Source of the DNA: Lutraria lutraria
Taxonomy: Eukaryota; Mollusca; Bivalvia; Venerida; Mactridae
Length of the DNA: 64,000 nt
Direction: 5' to 3'
NCBI GenBank assembly: GCA_964023205.1
Contig: OZ026844.1
Coordinates: 24,526,934 to 24,590,933, forward strand
In this document: piece after piece, positions 33,313-45,127 of the stretch
Position numbering within the stretch: position 1 is the stretch's first letter
Layout: every line of letters begins with the position of its first letter
Position numbers and translations under genes: made by a program
Notes under the pieces: generated by a model
What the model saw: the letters and a program-made list of their open reading frames with translations, nothing else
Database searches by the model: none
What the model was told of the DNA's origin: nothing

Positions 33313-35284
33313 GGCCCTGTTCACATCAGCTTAGCGGCAGCCGTACACCTATTTGCGACCAACATTCTGGAGAAAATCGGTGGGTTTCGTACGACACCCT
33401 CTTGAACTCAAATTCTCAAAGCTGTAGGGCTGTCGCAATGTCGCAAACTTGATTTTCGACATGCACATTTTCCTAGCGATTTTCGGGCGATTTTTGTAGC
33501 TCGCAAGGGTGCTGCACGGCCACCTTGAGACATCTGCAACAATAACGTGCGATTTTACACGAAAATACTTTCAATCAATAATCGTGTTTGACTTATGAAT
33601 ACCGCAATCAGCCGCACGAATACCTTGCAGCAGCTTGCATTTCGTCACAAGGCCATCACAGGACTGATGCGAAACGTAAGACAATCACACGAATTAGCAA
33701 GGTCAACGCGCGGTTGTCCTTCGCTATTAAAGGCCAATCTGCTAAGATGTTCTGTTGATGACAGCAAATAAAGTCTACTACATGTTTATAGAAGCTTCTC
33801 AATGTTCATAGGTTCCCTTTATACATTTGTTTCATGTGCGATGAGAGAACCATTGGACCACCTCATCCTTCTGCTGATCGGCTGGGGCTCATTCGGGTCC
33901 GGATCTATTTGCTCCAAAGAGTGTGTCAAAATGGCCAAGACATTTCCAATCGCACGTCTGGGCCAGGATTGCCAGTATTTGAACACTCTTTGTTCATTTA
34001 ACATCGAGTGGGAAAGCGCTATCTCCCAGTATGAACAAGGAATGTTGAGATCATTTTGAGACAGTGGCTCGGCCAAATGAATCCCGAATATGTTTTCACC
34101 AAGAGCTGCCTATAGTGAACACTCATTGAACATGCCGGCATCCAACGCTGATCCATTGCTTCCAGCATTTGACCGTCGAAACTTGTCTTCCGCATCTGCC
34201 ACACACATAAGCACAATGGAGCAGACCTCTTTGCAGTTGAAGACTTCGCTCCCAGACAGAAGCGGTTCATATGTGGCCACATGCTTACCGTCTATTGCAC
34301 CACCACACGCATGATGTGATGAAAGTTCCACTGGTTGCCAAAGGTCTGCGCCCTTTTACGCCATTTGTCGGAGATGGGAGGCAATGTGAAGTATGTCCCT
34401 CTGTACTCATCGTAAATCGCTCGAACGGCCTCAGGGATAAAGAGGGAGATGTTAATGCGCGCAACCCTAAATGCAAATTGCAAGGACCTGAAACTCGTCA
34501 CGGTAGCAAGAGTTTGTACCATGGAAGGATTTGATGAGACTCTAGATATCAAATGTTGTTCTCACCTGTTAAACTTGGTGATGATACGTTGGGTAACACA
34601 CAGAAGCAACTCGGTAAACATGTTGCAGTCCATCCTTATGTAATTAACGTAATCGCCATCAAACTCTCTCTCCAACTTCTGAAAAGTCTGTGGTACTGGC
34701 TAAACAACCGTCGCCTTTCAACCCATGGTTTGACCAACCAACGCCTCTCTCGTATTCATTGACGTTGCCAAAAAGAACTTTACGACGCTCTTCTGTATCA
34801 AATATTATTCCTTTGTTTAGTGCAATACCCAACCTCTTTTGTTGGATAGTCAAGTTTTTACGAAAAGGTGTTGTTGACGCTTGGAATTATATCCACAATT
34901 GCAACTAATCGTACATTGAGCGCAAAAACAACGTATGCATTCGTGCGATGGTCTTACAAAATCTTGTGTTCCGGAAGGTGGCCGCAAGAAAGTTTTGCAA
35001 ATTCTTACGAATGACTTGCGACATGCGACATTCTTGCACATTTGCACGACTGTTGCACGACAATCTTGCGGTTGCCGTGTAAAAAACGTACGTTTTATTT
35101 TCCTACGACAAAGCTTCGATCATCTTGCGACCCGTGCGATCACCGTACGAGCATATTGTATTGACGCCTTGTGGTGCCTATGACTGGTGCGGTCCTGTGT
35201 GGACATGTTGCGAATGTGTCTACGGCATCCCTGGACTGCAAAATCGTACGAACAAAAAATCGCAAGGCTGATGTGAACTGGGCT
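33313..35284 (-). mobile_element. PIF/Harbinger DNA transposon, complete ends
   Basis: 18-bp terminal inverted repeats GGCCCTGTTCACATCAGC (33313-33330) and GCTGATGTGAACTGGGCT (35267-35284) match at 16 positions. They are flanked by the target duplication TTA (33310-33312 and 35285-35287) preferred by this superfamily. The 1,972-bp body carries a broken HARBI1-like transposase on the minus strand and CpG-rich subterminal regions with many TTGCG/CGCAA motifs (33350-33700 and 34940-35270). No Myb-like partner gene is seen, so the element was non-autonomous or lost it. Confidence 0.9.
33819..34853 (-). pseudogene. Harbinger (HARBI1-like, DDE_Tnp_4) transposase, frameshifted
   Basis: Reading leftward from 34853, at least four frame changes are needed. 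Recognisable in order are an N-terminal RPW-like helical region (34800-34650); an ISLFIPEAVRAIYDEYRGTY...FGNQWNFHH helix region (34470-34300), typical just before the nuclease; GAIDGKHVATYEPLLSGSEV with the first catalytic Asp (about 34300-34240); and SIVLMCVADAEDKF with the second (about 34225-34180). At the third site the usual Glu in ENVFGIL is Gly (RRAIGNVLAIL, about 33960). The enzyme would cut and paste the element; here it is inactive. Confidence 0.8.
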
Positions 35285-35699
35285 TTAGTTTGTCATTTGT
35301 GCCTTGTGAAACCACGAAAAGGCTACACAGCCTATATATTGATCTGCACATGATAGTACATAAGCATAGGGAAAAATTATGTAGTAACCAATACTCCATT
35401 ATTTGTTCTACTTCTAATGTTTAAAAAAATAACCGAGAGCATTTATTATAATTTCGTAAATTTTGTTTATTTTTGCAGTTACAAAAAACGTATCTTGATA
35501 TCCCAAACGATTTGGCAAAATCCAGTGTATTATTATATTTGCCTTTATGTTTGACAGAATCAGGGAACATAAATTTAGAGTCCCAGATAGGAATTCTTGA
35601 TAAACCAAAGCCCTAGCTGAGAGTACTGTTAGGAGCGAAGTTTAAATTTGTTAGATAAAGTCATCATTTAATAAAATTAAAGGCCTATGGTATACATAG

Positions 35700-35782
35700 T
35701 AATGACACAATTTAATGTATATCTTAAGGCCAATTAAACACATGACACAATTTAATGTACCTCTTAAGGCTAATTAAACAAA
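35700..35782. repeat. Two-copy ~43-bp tandem repeat
   Basis: ATGACACAATTTAATGTA plus TCTTAAGGC(C/T)AATTAAACA occurs twice in a row (35701-35741 and 35743-35782) with few differences. Confidence 0.6.
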
Positions 35783-37340
35783 ATTACCAAGGAAAAGCTA
35801 CGTATACACTTACTGTTTGCCTGGAAGAAATACTTCCTAATGCTAAGGTGAGAATTAAATTAATACAAACTGAACTGCACAGTTTGAAAACCAAAAACAA
35901 ATCCAGTACGTGCCTTCGGCGCTTTGATCCTTATATTTAGTTAATATGTATAAACTATACGAGTCAAAATAGTTTTCTGCGGCCAGCTATTTTACAGACC
36001 TGTATTGGTGGATTTATTTTTCTGCAGTTGAGATGCTGAATTTATTCCGGTGTATGTTAGTCCAAATAATTGTACTTAGCAGATGAATATTAAGACACTT
36101 TAGACTTGGAAATATCCATCTTCCGAGTACAAATGCAAAATAAAATTGTACTTGCTAAAAAATTATATGGTGTAGAAGCAGAAACATAATTATCTATGTC
36201 TCTGAATGGTAGAAGCCACCAATTTTTTGCTTCAATTGGTGTACATTGAATATAAATCCATCAATGCATATTGTTTCATTATCCTATGCATGCTAACCAA
36301 TCAGTGCTTATAGTACCTGTAATGCCACAACTGATAATTAAGCACCGCCCACTGTAACTGACCACTTGGATATTGCTATGTTTATTAGACGGTCTTATAT
36401 TGAATAAACCTTAGAACCAACATATCTCTTGTTATATACCAATATGCCATCATAAAACACATATATGTCCACAACGGCAGTTAAATTAGAGTAGATAAAG
36501 TATATATACTAGCAAATCAGGTATTGGCGCTATATAAGTACGTGGTCCTCCACAGCGAAACTACTTACAGGTCCAAACCATCTGTTTTACCAAAGACCTT
36601 TATGCTATATATGTATAGTATCTCAAGGTCTTTGGTTTTACTGTATATATATACTGATCGAACTTCGGTCTGACGTTGTGCTATTTTATGTATTGTCCTG
36701 TGAGGAAAGACGCAGCACAGTAGAAGTCGAACTATGTATGGGCAGAATGAAAACAACACATATAATGAGAATTGAAAATGGGCATTTATTATAATGCCAT
36801 AAGAAAAAACATAGCAACCGAGATAACATATCCCGGTTATATATATGTGAAATTATATATGTAATATCACATGTATGTGTATATATTTGCCCCAGTCACT
36901 GCTCAGAGACAATATATGGTGTTCCAGGACTACTTTAATTACTGAATGAAACCAGAGACACATTTTATCTATATGTCTCCAAGGACTTGTATATAAGTCC
37001 TTGGTGTCTCTGATAAACTATTAAATTTTCATAGTAATTAATCTTTTTACCTCAACAGTTTATGAATGCGGATGAATATTTATAATATTATTATACTTGT
37101 TAGTTTTATCATATTTCCCTGCTATCAAAATCAACAGAATCCTGTAATATAAATCTCCCTTTTTTATCAAAACTGCAAAGTCTGCTATATGTATATGCTT
37201 GTACAACAGGTGATACGTACTATTTTCGACGGCGTCACTTAATTGTAATTAAAAAACGTAGTGTATCACAAATAGCTAGGAGTTTTGCTCCTTAATTAGA
37301 ACACCATACCAAACCGTTCCACCTTCCCCAAATTTAATCT
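35783..37340. other. AT-rich intergenic region with two hairpins and a possible LTR remnant
   Basis: No gene recognised. 36584-36639 forms a hairpin with arms ACCAAAGACCTT/AAGGTCTTTGG. 36990-37015 is a perfect palindrome CCAAGGACTT...AAGTCCTTGG with outer GAGACA(C)/GTGTCTC pairing. 36300-36440 (AATGCCACAACTG, TTGAATAAACC) resembles an LTR end but is unpaired. Confidence 0.4.
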
Positions 37341-37459
37341 ACTCAAACAGTCGTCAAATCGTCAAAATCTGACCAAAAATAAATTTTGTTTCCAGCACGC
37401 CTTTTCGCAAATATAATTTTAGCGTCGTTACACCTAAAATTTTGTCTAAATATGGAAAG

Positions 37460-37593
37460 ATACGAGCAGTCAACCGAATCGAAACTTGTCAAGCAGTCAC
37501 GTGATTGTGTACACAAAACTTCCTGAATGAAAAACAGGTAGCAAAGTCGAAATATGTGAATTAATTTATGATTTAAGGACTGACAGCTAAAAA
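37460..37593 (+). promoter_or_regulatory. Presumed promoter and 5' UTR of the phosphatase gene
   Basis: The bases before the phosphatase ATG contain a CACGTG E-box (about 37499) and no TATA box at a fixed distance. The bases around the ATG read AAAAATGG, a fair start context with A at -3 and G at +4. The transcription start is not determinable from sequence alone. Confidence 0.3.
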
Positions 37594-37722
37594 ATGGACT
37601 GCGACGAACAAATAGATCGTACCGACGCCCTGCAACAATGCCTTGAAACATTTATTTATCATGTTAAAGAGTTAGGCGACGAAGATGACCCGACAGGAGA
37701 CGGTTTTACACGAGAGTTTAAG
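37594..37722 (+). CDS. PEST-type protein tyrosine phosphatase (PTPN12/18/22 family), exon 1
   Basis: These phosphatases dephosphorylate tyrosines on cytoskeletal and signalling proteins in the cytoplasm. The exon encodes 43 residues in phase 0. After an acidic start (MDCDEQIDR), the segment ETFIYHVKELGDED and DGFTREFK matches the first helix of the family (FIQRV...FARDF in PTPN12). A donor GTACGG follows at 37723. The second exon 20 kb downstream continues the alignment without a gap, so the intron length is real unless the locus is misassembled. The active-site HCSAG loop is encoded beyond the window. The family is sure; the exact member is not. Confidence 0.85.
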
Positions 37723-37885
37723 GTACGGTACCCTATATATAGATCTACTTTAATTACGTGAGATTGTATAAGTCGCGTGTTACTGTGTCAACCGTCATGT
37801 CGAAATACCAGACTTGCTGTTTCTCGTCATGTTGTCTTGACCAATGATTATTTAGAGTAGATAAACTTCTAAAGTTAATTAATTA

Positions 37886-37965
37886 GGATGCTCACTGGGG
37901 ATTGAATCCAGGACCTCGATCCAATACATAGGCAGACACTCAACCACATCGCTAAAGAGTTAACC
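37886..37965 (-). pseudogene. tRNA-derived sequence with boxes A and B
   Basis: On the minus strand box A-like AGCGATGTGGTTGAGTG (about 37955-37938) precedes box B GGATTCAATCC (about 37909-37898), and GGATGCTCACT... closes the T arm. The length (about 80 nt) fits a tRNA. The D and anticodon arms are poor, so it is a tRNA pseudogene or SINE head rather than a gene. Confidence 0.5.
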
Positions 37966-40100
37966 AAACAACAAGGCTGTTGAATGTGGTCATTTAATTG
38001 ATTTAAAATCACTGACACTTCTTTCGACGATCTATACTGCACTAACAAACTTCTGCTCTAGCCATATGCGACAGCCGGACGTAAACAATGCGTCAGCACT
38101 GAGCATGCGCAGCTTAAAACCACGCCTTGTTTTACTCGATTAACTTTTTGCGCAACAGCTACTTTCGATTTCAAGTTATTTGTATAAACTAAATTTGTTC
38201 TGTTTTATTGTTATTCAATGCAGGAATGCTATAATATAGCATCCCTGTTCAATGTTATAATGCTATGTCTGGTTCCAAATGTATCATTTATGTTTCTTTG
38301 GTTGTCTACGGAACTGAAACTTACACACTACCAAACTGCTCTATATGCAAAGGTCAGCATGCTAGCGAGACTTGTCATATCATACAGATACTTATTCATG
38401 ACAGCTACTAGCAATCGAAACGTGTAATAAGAACTTAATTATTATGTGTACAGCAGGTTCTAAGCTCTGTCAATGGTCAGATTTCTGCTGTATTTTGCGG
38501 TCACTGAGTTATCTAATACTGCCAAAATTCTAACACAAACCGACAGGGTTCGAAACAACGAGACTTTATATACCTTATATACAACGACCACGGAGGCAAA
38601 ATACAATTAAGTAAAAAGTTAATTATATAAGTGACAGCAATATTAAATAATTTGCCGTCGTTATAAAAAAGGATCTTAATTCTACACACTCTACTGAATC
38701 AAATTTCTTGTACGTATATATATCTATATAGGCCTATGCACATATCCAGCGAGGCGAGGGTGTGTTCATGTGATGTCCTATGATGTCCTTGAAATATACA
38801 AGTGGTTTCCTTAATAGTCGAGGAAATTACCCTCATGCATAATTTGGTCCTTTTTAGTCTGTCCATTCTTTGAATTCATTGAGCCGCCTGCACAAATACA
38901 TGTATGTCAGGCCACGGCACAAATAATAACCTTTAACTACAGACAATAAACGAAATGAAACTCCCACAAAAGTAATACATCCATACATTTATCAATTTCT
39001 TATCCAATAATGCCCAACATACGCAATACTGTACACATGCATGTATACACATATATATCAAGGTTGAATCAGTTCTATGCTGTTACGCAGAAATTACGCG
39101 GTATTTTTAATGTAAACAAACCACTTTAACCTCACAGACACTAAAAACAAGGAACAGACACTACTCAATCATGACAGAAACGTAAAGTATATTCATTGAT
39201 GTGTTTGAAAAAAATTGTCATGTTCAAATAAATTTCTAAGTTTATTAAAAACGGTATTTTTTACAACGACACAGTGACAGAACTGTGGCCATTCTGCAGC
39301 GTGTCTGGATTTATAACGCTCATAAATCAGTTATTTGACGCTCGATTTTGATCATATTTGTTCAACATAAAATTCATTCATTGCAGAAACAAACTGTGTT
39401 AATCTGTAATACGTGGGACAAGACTGTAACGATTGCTTTGCACATAAAACATACATGTACAAGCTACTTTCGTTTTCGCCGAACATACTGGTCAGGCACA
39501 CTTGATTAGGTTAGCGGCCTTATTTGCATAATTAATTAAAAAATACGCAGGAGCAAGTAAGTTTGATAGTGTACTGCACAACTGGTATCTGGTCAACTCG
39601 TACAGGGTCTTTCAATTGAATGGTCTGGACTCGTACTCTTCAGGCGCTTATCTCTGTATAAACATCAAGTTGTGCTGTCGATACATATCGAAGAGCTTTT
39701 ATCACGTGTGTATAAATAACACACACATTTTCAATTTCCATTTACTCAAAAACAAAAAGCAGAAAATTAAAAGCAAAATTGTGGGTAAATGGAGTAATGA
39801 TCTTACTACAATGTGCTGTAAGCATTTAAGCGGGAGATGATTATTTAAAGATGGAATCAATTACGAAAATCTTATGTACTAAACCCATTATGACTGGTCA
39901 AAATGGCTACTTCGTCTAAAAGGCTCAACTTCATGTATCATTATTTCTTAGCATGGGAAGCAATATGACTCGTACTAGCTGTTGTCAACACGTACCGTAG
40001 TCAACTCGTACATGAATTTGGTCAACTCGTACCGTATCTGTTGTCAACTCGTACATGACCAAGTTAACTCGTACATTAGTCAATTCGTCCTTTAGTATAA

Positions 40101-41269
40101 TTTTTAGCTCACATGTCACAAAGTGACAAAGTGAGCTATTAGGATCACTCTCCGTCCGGTGCCGGCGTCGTGCGTCGTGAAACTTTATGTTGTGACCACA
40201 CTAGGGGCCACATTTTTGGCTCAATTTTAGCAAAACTGGGTCAGAACGTTAATATCAACAAAATCTCGAAAAATCTCGGACGAGTTCGATATTGGGCCAT
40301 TTGGGGTCAAAAACTAGGTCACCAGGGCCAAATAAGGGAAAACCTTGTGAACACTTTAGAAATCACTGTTTTGAATTTATCTTCATGAAACTTTGTCAGA
40401 ATGTTTATTTTAATAATATGTAGGTCAAGTTTGAAAATGGGTGATTTCTGTAGTAAAATTAGGTCACTAGAGCAAATTGCTGGAAAACCTTGTGAACACT
40501 CTAGAAGTCACTGTTTTGATTGGATGATCATGAAACCTTGTCAGAATGTTTGTCATCATAATATCTTGGACTAGTTCGAACATGGGTCATCTTGGGTCAA
40601 AAACTAGGTCGCTAGGTCAAATCTTATGAAAAACCATGTTAACACTGTAGATTTCACAGTTATTATTGGATCTTCACCAAACTATGTTAAATCGTTTGTT
40701 TTAATGATATAACGGTCAAGTATAAATATGGGTCATCTGGGGTCAATAACTAGGTCACCAGGTCAAATCTTAGGAAAACTTTGTTAACACTGTAGATGTC
40801 ACAGTTTTAATTGGATCTTCACCAAACCTTGTCAAAATGTTTGCCTCAATGATATGTGGGTCAAGGATGAACATGGGTCAGCCGGGTTCAAAAACTGGGT
40901 CACAAGGTCAAATCTTAGGTAAAAATCTTGTAAAAGCTCTAAATGTCATGGTTTTGATTGGATCTTGGCCAAACCTTGTCAGATTGTTTGTCTTAATGAT
41001 ATTAAGGACAAGTTCAAATATGGGTCACCTAGGGTCAAAAACCAGGTCACAAGGTCAAATCTTAGGAAAACCTTATTAACACTGTAGATGTCAAATTTTG
41101 ATCGTTTCACCAAACCTAGTCAGACTGTTTGTCTTAATGATATGTAAGACAAATTCGAACATAGGTCGTCTGGGGTCAAAAACTAGGTCACCGGTTCAAA
41201 ACAATGTTTTAATGAGTGAACAGTGATTGTCATGTGAGCGATATAGGGCCATCTTGGCCCTCTTGTTTT
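40101..41269 (+). mobile_element. Hairpin-ended tandem-core element (family 1, core B)
   Basis: The 5' end TTTTTAGCTCAC has a hairpin with its own inner stem TGTCAC/GTGACA (40106-40137). It is followed by CCGTCCGGTGCCGGCGTCGT and about seven ~150-bp units with AACTAGGTCAC(C/A)AGGTCAAATC and TGAAACCTTGTCAGAATGTTTG. The 3' end has GAGCGATATAGGGCCATCTT and GGCCCTCTTGTTTT. The ends are those of family 1, but the core shares little with core A. Confidence 0.75.
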
Positions 41270-41595
41270 GGTATTTGTTATAGGATTACTTTATAGATGA
41301 AGAATGACCTCGGAAATCATGTATTTGACAGGAAAATGCATTTGAGCAGAAATTTTACAACATGAAATGACGAATATGGAATATATATTTGGAGTTCAAT
41401 AGCATTAATTGTGATTAACGTTAGTTGTGCACATGATTATACATGTTTTTGTTCAAATTTAAAATAACTGTTAGTTATATAGCTGTTGTCTGAGAAACAA
41501 ACTGTAGATAGATAGATAGATAGTTTGTTTGTGTTTGTTAATGAAATCTTTATTAAAGTGTTAAATAATTTTAATTGTCAGCATACCCACTTATT

Positions 41596-42617
41596 GTCGA
41601 GCCCGCCTGCGGTGAGCTCGACATAGTCGCCACAATGGCGGTTGCGTGTCTGTACGTTAGTGAGTGAGTGAGTGAGTGAGTGAGTGAGTGAGTGAGTGAG
41701 TCCGTCCGGATCCTTGTCCGGGCTGTATCTCCCTTATGCATTGACACTTTTTAAAATAACTTGGCATAATTGTTAAACACCATGTGACGGTGTGCAGTGC
41801 GCAAAATCCAGGTCTCTAGCTCAAAGGTCAAGGTCACACTTAGAGGTCAAACGTCAAAAATGAGCATTATAGACCTTGTCCGGGCTGTATCTCCCTTATT
41901 CATAGAAACTGTTTAAGATAACTTGGCATTATTGTTAAACACCATGAGACGATGTGCAGTGCGCAAAATCCAGGTCTCTAGCTCAAAGGTCAAGGTCACA
42001 CTTAGAGGTCAAACGTCAAAAATGAGCATTATAGACCTTGTCCGGGCTGTATCTCCCTTATGCATAGAAACTTTTTAAGATAACTTGGCATAATTGTTAA
42101 ACACCATGAGACGGTGTGCAGTGCGCAAGATCCAGGTCTCTAGGTCAAGGTCACACTTAGAGGTCAAACATCAAAAATGAGCATTATACACCTTGTCCGG
42201 GCTGTATCTCCCTTATGCATAGAAACTTTTTAAGATAACTTGGCATAATTGTGAAACACCATGAGGCGGTGTGCAGTGCGTAAGATCAAGGTCTCTAGCT
42301 CAAAGGTCAAGGTCACACTTAGAGGTCAAACATAAAAAATAATCATTATACACCTTGTCAGGGCTGTGTCTCCCTTATGCATTGAATTATTTTAAAAATG
42401 ACTTGCCATAATACAATGCGACCATGTGTCTTGGGCAACACCCAGATTTTTATAGGTCAAAGGTCAAGATTACACATTCGGTCAAATATATTTTCCTTTT
42501 AAAAGTTTACTTCAATGAAATAATGTGTCATGAATATCACCCATACTTGTAGTTCAAAGGTCAAGATCACAAGCTGGCTAAACAGGGGCTCGACATGTTG
42601 CCCTTGGGCTTCTAGTT
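41596..42617 (+). mobile_element. Tandem-core element, family 2 (GTCGAGC...GCTCGAC hairpin, GTGA microsatellite)
   Basis: The 5' hairpin GTCGAGC...GCTCGAC (41596-41622) is followed by a (GTGA)n run (about 41660-41700). Five ~160-bp units begin CCTTGTCCGGGCTGTATCTC at 41712, 41873, 42036, 42191 and 42353, each with CTCAAAGGTCAAGGTCACAC. The 3' end contains GGGGCTCGACATGTTGCCCT and a GCCCTTGGGC hairpin. It has no protein. The order hairpin, microsatellite, core, hairpin matches family 3 at 16.3 kb. Confidence 0.7.
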
Positions 42618-45127
42618 CTATAAACTTTTCAATACAATTTATAATAAAATTAATGATACTATAACATAAAGAATGTTCATGTTCAAGCGTTAATTGTGTT
42701 AAGTGGTCGGAATAACGAATTATAATCATGATTAATTAAATCAGTATTTTGTTGAAATATATAAGCTAGGACAAACTGCAGCTAATTATCGAGATGCATA
42801 ATGAGTCACGATTTTAAATGATACGGCATTTGCTAATCACTTAGATTCTTTAATTTGGTATTTGTCACACTTCAGATAATTATATTATGAGCACATGAGA
42901 AGGCAATTAATCTATCATAATTTGATTGTTAGCCAATGATAAGTAAGTCCCTCCTTTAATTTGATTTTTAATAATGCAAAATAGAACGTTCTGAGGAACA
43001 ACTTTGATGAATTATTAATCGCATTGTTTTATTTACTACATTTGTATTTTAATGATTAGTATTATAAATAATGTTCATTGCTTTAAATCACTCCTACAGT
43101 CAAATTCATAGACAAGTTCCGCCTGCCTAGGCGAACTAATAATGTCAAAATTCAGATTTTAAAAATCAAATCATGTGATTCCATTAGCATCTCAATATGC
43201 ATCATTGTTTTGTGATTTACTCTCATTACCACATTCTGTTCAATTTCTCTGTATTATATGTATGTCTAGATTTTATAACTCAGTTAATTGTATTTATTAT
43301 CGTCCAGCAAACAAACAAAAAAATCCTTCCTAAATTGCATACTAGGGTAAGTTATCTTGAATGACATTATACTATCGCAATGAGTTACATGTTCCGTTTA
43401 ATGTTGTTATACTTATACACTAGTTTCGTTTATATTTATACTACAATTAACAGTCAAATTATTTTGACAGAGTTGTTCTCCCTCATCAAAAATATATTCA
43501 TCTAATTCATTTCTTTTCCTCATACTGTATGATGTTACATACCTGAGAGAATAAAGTTTTGTTCTGTTCTAATAAAATTTATTTCTAAAAATATGCCGTG
43601 ATTTACTCGATTTAATTTTTTGCAAATAATTGGTCAGCTGAAAGTGACATAAAAGATAGAATTAATCCTGTACTTAAAGATGTTTTTATAAGTGAAAAGA
43701 GAACTGGTATAGCAAAAAAGCACGACATTGTTTCTAATTCGCTTTGCTCAGACAAAAATAGATTATCTACCGACCACTTTAACTTAAGTTATCCAACTTA
43801 TGGAAATAAAAAACATCAAACTCTAAAACTTGGTTCTTAGGACAATAGTTTTGCATAGCTTGTACATGTCATACTTAACTCAAAATTCAAATTTCCGTTC
43901 AATATCTTCATGTTTAATCAAGTTCAAGACACATCAAGATCGACTGCATTTTTTGTTCAAATGTTTCGTAGTCTGAAACATCGGGTATACATTTGTAATA
44001 TGGCAAAAACAAATTAGGTGCAATACATAATCATTATAATAACGTTCAGTAATATAAACTCTGTCTTACTTAGTTTACTATTCAAGCAGTGAAAACCTAG
44101 AATGAACATTACACAACCTGTCCACCCTATTTTATACATCTAAGAAGCACGGAACACACATGCAAATTTAATAAACGCTTGTATGAACTTTAACACCCAA
44201 ATAATAATTATTACATATGAAAAACACTTTTAAAAACACATTTATCGTGAGGAAAAAGCATTTAACCTGCAACAAAGTCTTGAAAAACAACAATTCACAT
44301 ACATGAATATATATAAGGTACGAGTTGACCAAACTGCGTTACCAATAATTATTTACAGTCAAATTACTGAATTAATTAAATCTAACATGAGTCTTTGTTC
44401 CAAAATATGTTGAAAATAAGTTTTAAAAAATACATGTATTCATTTCAATTTATGCCGATACAATTTAAGCACATAATATATAACTACGATATGTGTTACA
44501 TGTAACTACGGTACGAGTTGACTACTGTACGAGTTGACAAAATTCATGTACGAGTTGACTTATACGGTATGTGTTAACTACGGTACGAGTTGACTGGAAA
44601 GCGCACAACTGCACATGTTCAAAACTGAACATCACGGCAGGTGGTGGTATGGCAACTTGCATAGATCAAGGCTATAAACTAAATAAAAAAGCAAAAAATA
44701 CATTTAGTTAAAAAATCTTGCAAGGTTGTCACAGAAAACAGAACTATTTACTATAAGCATGTAGTATGCTGTCACAAGTTTGTGAAGCATACTGGGTTAA
44801 AGTCTTACACTGCAGTTTTGAACTCCTTAACAGTTTCCAAGAATGCTACATGGGCTGGAGTAACATTCCAGAGGGGAATGATCCTTGGAAAAAAGGAATA
44901 CTTGAGGGCGTCCGAAAAATAAAAATATCTTTTGTAATGATACGGATGAGAGGATGATAACCTTGTACATTGTACTTCGGGGGGCTTGAACAGGGGTAAT
45001 ATATTTGTTCATATCAATATAGACCAGACCAGTATGGATTTTAAAGAAGAAGACTAGACTGTTATAGGCAAGACTCTTGGTCGCCTAAGGGGCACGTCCC
45101 AAGTTCCTTCTCAAAATGCTAAGTGTT

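Larger units (their letters stand above)
39585..44602. mobile_element. 5.0-kb candidate DNA transposon with GTCAACTCGTAC arrays at both ends (Mutator-like?)
   Basis: GTCAACTCGTAC occurs at 39592 and again in a cluster at about 39984-40091 (six exact or near copies). It occurs inverted, as GTACGAGTTGAC, at about 44319 and in a cluster at 44511-44594. The clusters align with each other in inverted order, including the linker ATGAATTT. The whole is bounded by a 9-bp direct repeat GCACAACTG (39576-39584 and 44603-44611). A 9-bp duplication is usual for Mutator-like elements. No transposase is seen; two tandem-core elements were inserted inside (40101-41269 and 41596-42617). Confidence 0.6.

Noticed and set aside
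37343..37651. 102-codon minus-strand frame
   Set aside because: Antisense shadow of phosphatase exon 1 and its 5' region.
41596..42617. CRISPR array (regular ~160-bp repeats)
   Set aside because: Repeats are long and adjacent without spacers, in a eukaryotic genome; a satellite-type core.
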